Made by a program: the position numbers and the translations under genes. A stretch of DNA of 64,000 nt from positions 2,922,001 to 2,986,000 of the forward strand of contig JAXDDX010000049.1 in the NCBI GenBank assembly GCA_034670405.1, in the 5' to 3' direction. Shown here in pieces: positions 63,246-64,000 of this stretch. Below the pieces are notes generated by a model, which made no database searches, was not told where the DNA came from, and saw only the letters and a list, made by a program, of their open reading frames with translations. Source of the DNA: Hoplostethus atlanticus. Its lineage: Eukaryota > Chordata > Actinopteri > Trachichthyiformes > Trachichthyidae. Within the stretch, counting starts at the first letter, position 1; each line of letters begins with the position of its first letter.

Positions 63246-64000
63246 GGGGGGGCTGTAGTGCTCAGGTATGTGTGCCCTACTCTTTGTCCCCATGGCCAGC
63301 ATGGAGCCAGGTCCTTCCTGTGTTCCATTGTCCTACATATAAAAACATTGTTGGTCAGCTGACACACACACAGACACACACACCATAAAATGTGCACAAT
63401 GACTGCACAAAAACTATATTGCCCATTGCCTGTGACATCTAAGGAATGCTTATATAGTTCCTGCTGCCACCTTTTGAGCTGATAAAGCATAATACACAAC
63501 AAAAGGCTCTCTCATCATCTCATCTCTGACCAGTTCACTGGGCCGTCAGATAAGACTCCTGCAGCCCCTCCTCCTCCAAAATGTATACTCCAGGAGGTGG
63601 AAACCAAACACATTCCCAAGGGGATACTTTAATGTAGCTAGTGGTGATGTGATGCATACCACAGTGTGGCCATGTAAACCAAGGCCACATCATAAAACCT
63701 TAAACAACCAAACGAGGCAGCAGCTCATCAGCCTGCAGAAGCCACTTCAAAGAGCCATGGACGCGTCGAATGATTACACCATTCCCATAGGGCCTCTCCT
63801 CCATGTTAACAAAGAGTATGTAAACACACACAGCAATCCCACACATAGTGATTATTGATTCAACCTCTACCCAATTCATGAAAGTTTTATCATTTGGTGT
63901 CTTAAAAACACCTGAGAGTGGGTAGCTGCCTCCCAGGAAAAAGTCATGTGGTGAACAGGAAGTGATGCATTTTATGTTTCCAGCAGCAGGAACAGCAGTC

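Larger units (their letters stand above)
53331..64000. other. Long region without a supported gene
   Basis: Both strands were read for exons. No open frame shows a recognisable domain together with splice sites. The left part (53.3-55.8 kb) is AT-rich. From about 56.7 kb the base composition rises and non-repetitive blocks alternate with dinucleotide tracts. Some of these blocks (for example 56800-57170, 59600-60090, 60340-60560, 62400-62880) could be conserved non-coding sequence or parts of a gene beyond the right edge, but nothing here proves it. Confidence 0.45.

Noticed and set aside
57932-63258. Many open frames rich in VCVC, THTH, SLSL or RERE
   Set aside because: They are produced by CA/GT and CT/GA dinucleotide tracts.

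Overview
This window is nuclear DNA from a ray-finned (teleost) fish. The genes are split by many GT-AG introns, there are long CA/GT, CT/GA and trinucleotide tracts, a hAT transposon remnant and a degenerate LINE tail. Every protein that I recognise is a vertebrate one. All gene models below were built by reading exons and checking that splice phases agree from exon to exon.

Layout. 1-3598 (minus): first coding exon and part of intron 1 of st8sia5. 5970-8813 (plus): complete rpl37, with two related C/D-box snoRNAs in introns 1 and 3. 11110-19463 (plus): complete 11-exon ptgs1 (cyclooxygenase-1), with an internally deleted hAT element in intron 3 that still encodes a BED zinc finger. 20289-20402: a 38-copy AGT tract. 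22433-23857 (plus): complete pdcl (phosducin-like, PhLP1). 25012-26067 (minus): an unrecognised three-exon gene for a small membrane or secreted coiled-coil protein. 27654-28874 (minus): complete rpl28. 30019-31893 (plus): a six-exon gene encoding three consecutive MLLE (PABP C-terminal) domains and nothing else. 35225-51729 (minus): complete sec16a, 29 coding exons, with its untranslated first exon near 53.24-53.29 kb. 53.3-64 kb: no gene that I can support, rich in simple repeats.

Most of these genes are housekeeping genes: two ribosomal proteins (TOP-type leaders, very short exon-1 coding or untranslated first exons), a G-beta-gamma chaperone cofactor (pdcl) and the ER-exit-site scaffold sec16a. 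ptgs1 (prostaglandin H2 synthesis) and st8sia5 (ganglioside polysialylation in the Golgi) are more tissue-restricted. They are not an operon-like unit. The nearest thing to a functional pairing is the head-to-head rpl28 / triple-MLLE promoter, where a ribosomal-protein gene faces a gene with PABP-like peptide-binding domains. In human, PTGS1, PDCL and SEC16A all lie on 9q33-q34, so part of this linkage looks ancestral.

Most worth a second look: the stand-alone triple-MLLE gene; the paired snoRNAs sharing a D' guide; a COX-1 whose inhibitor-pocket residues are a COX-1/COX-2 mixture; the unrecognised gene at 25-26 kb; and two single-base frame breaks in an otherwise intact sec16a.
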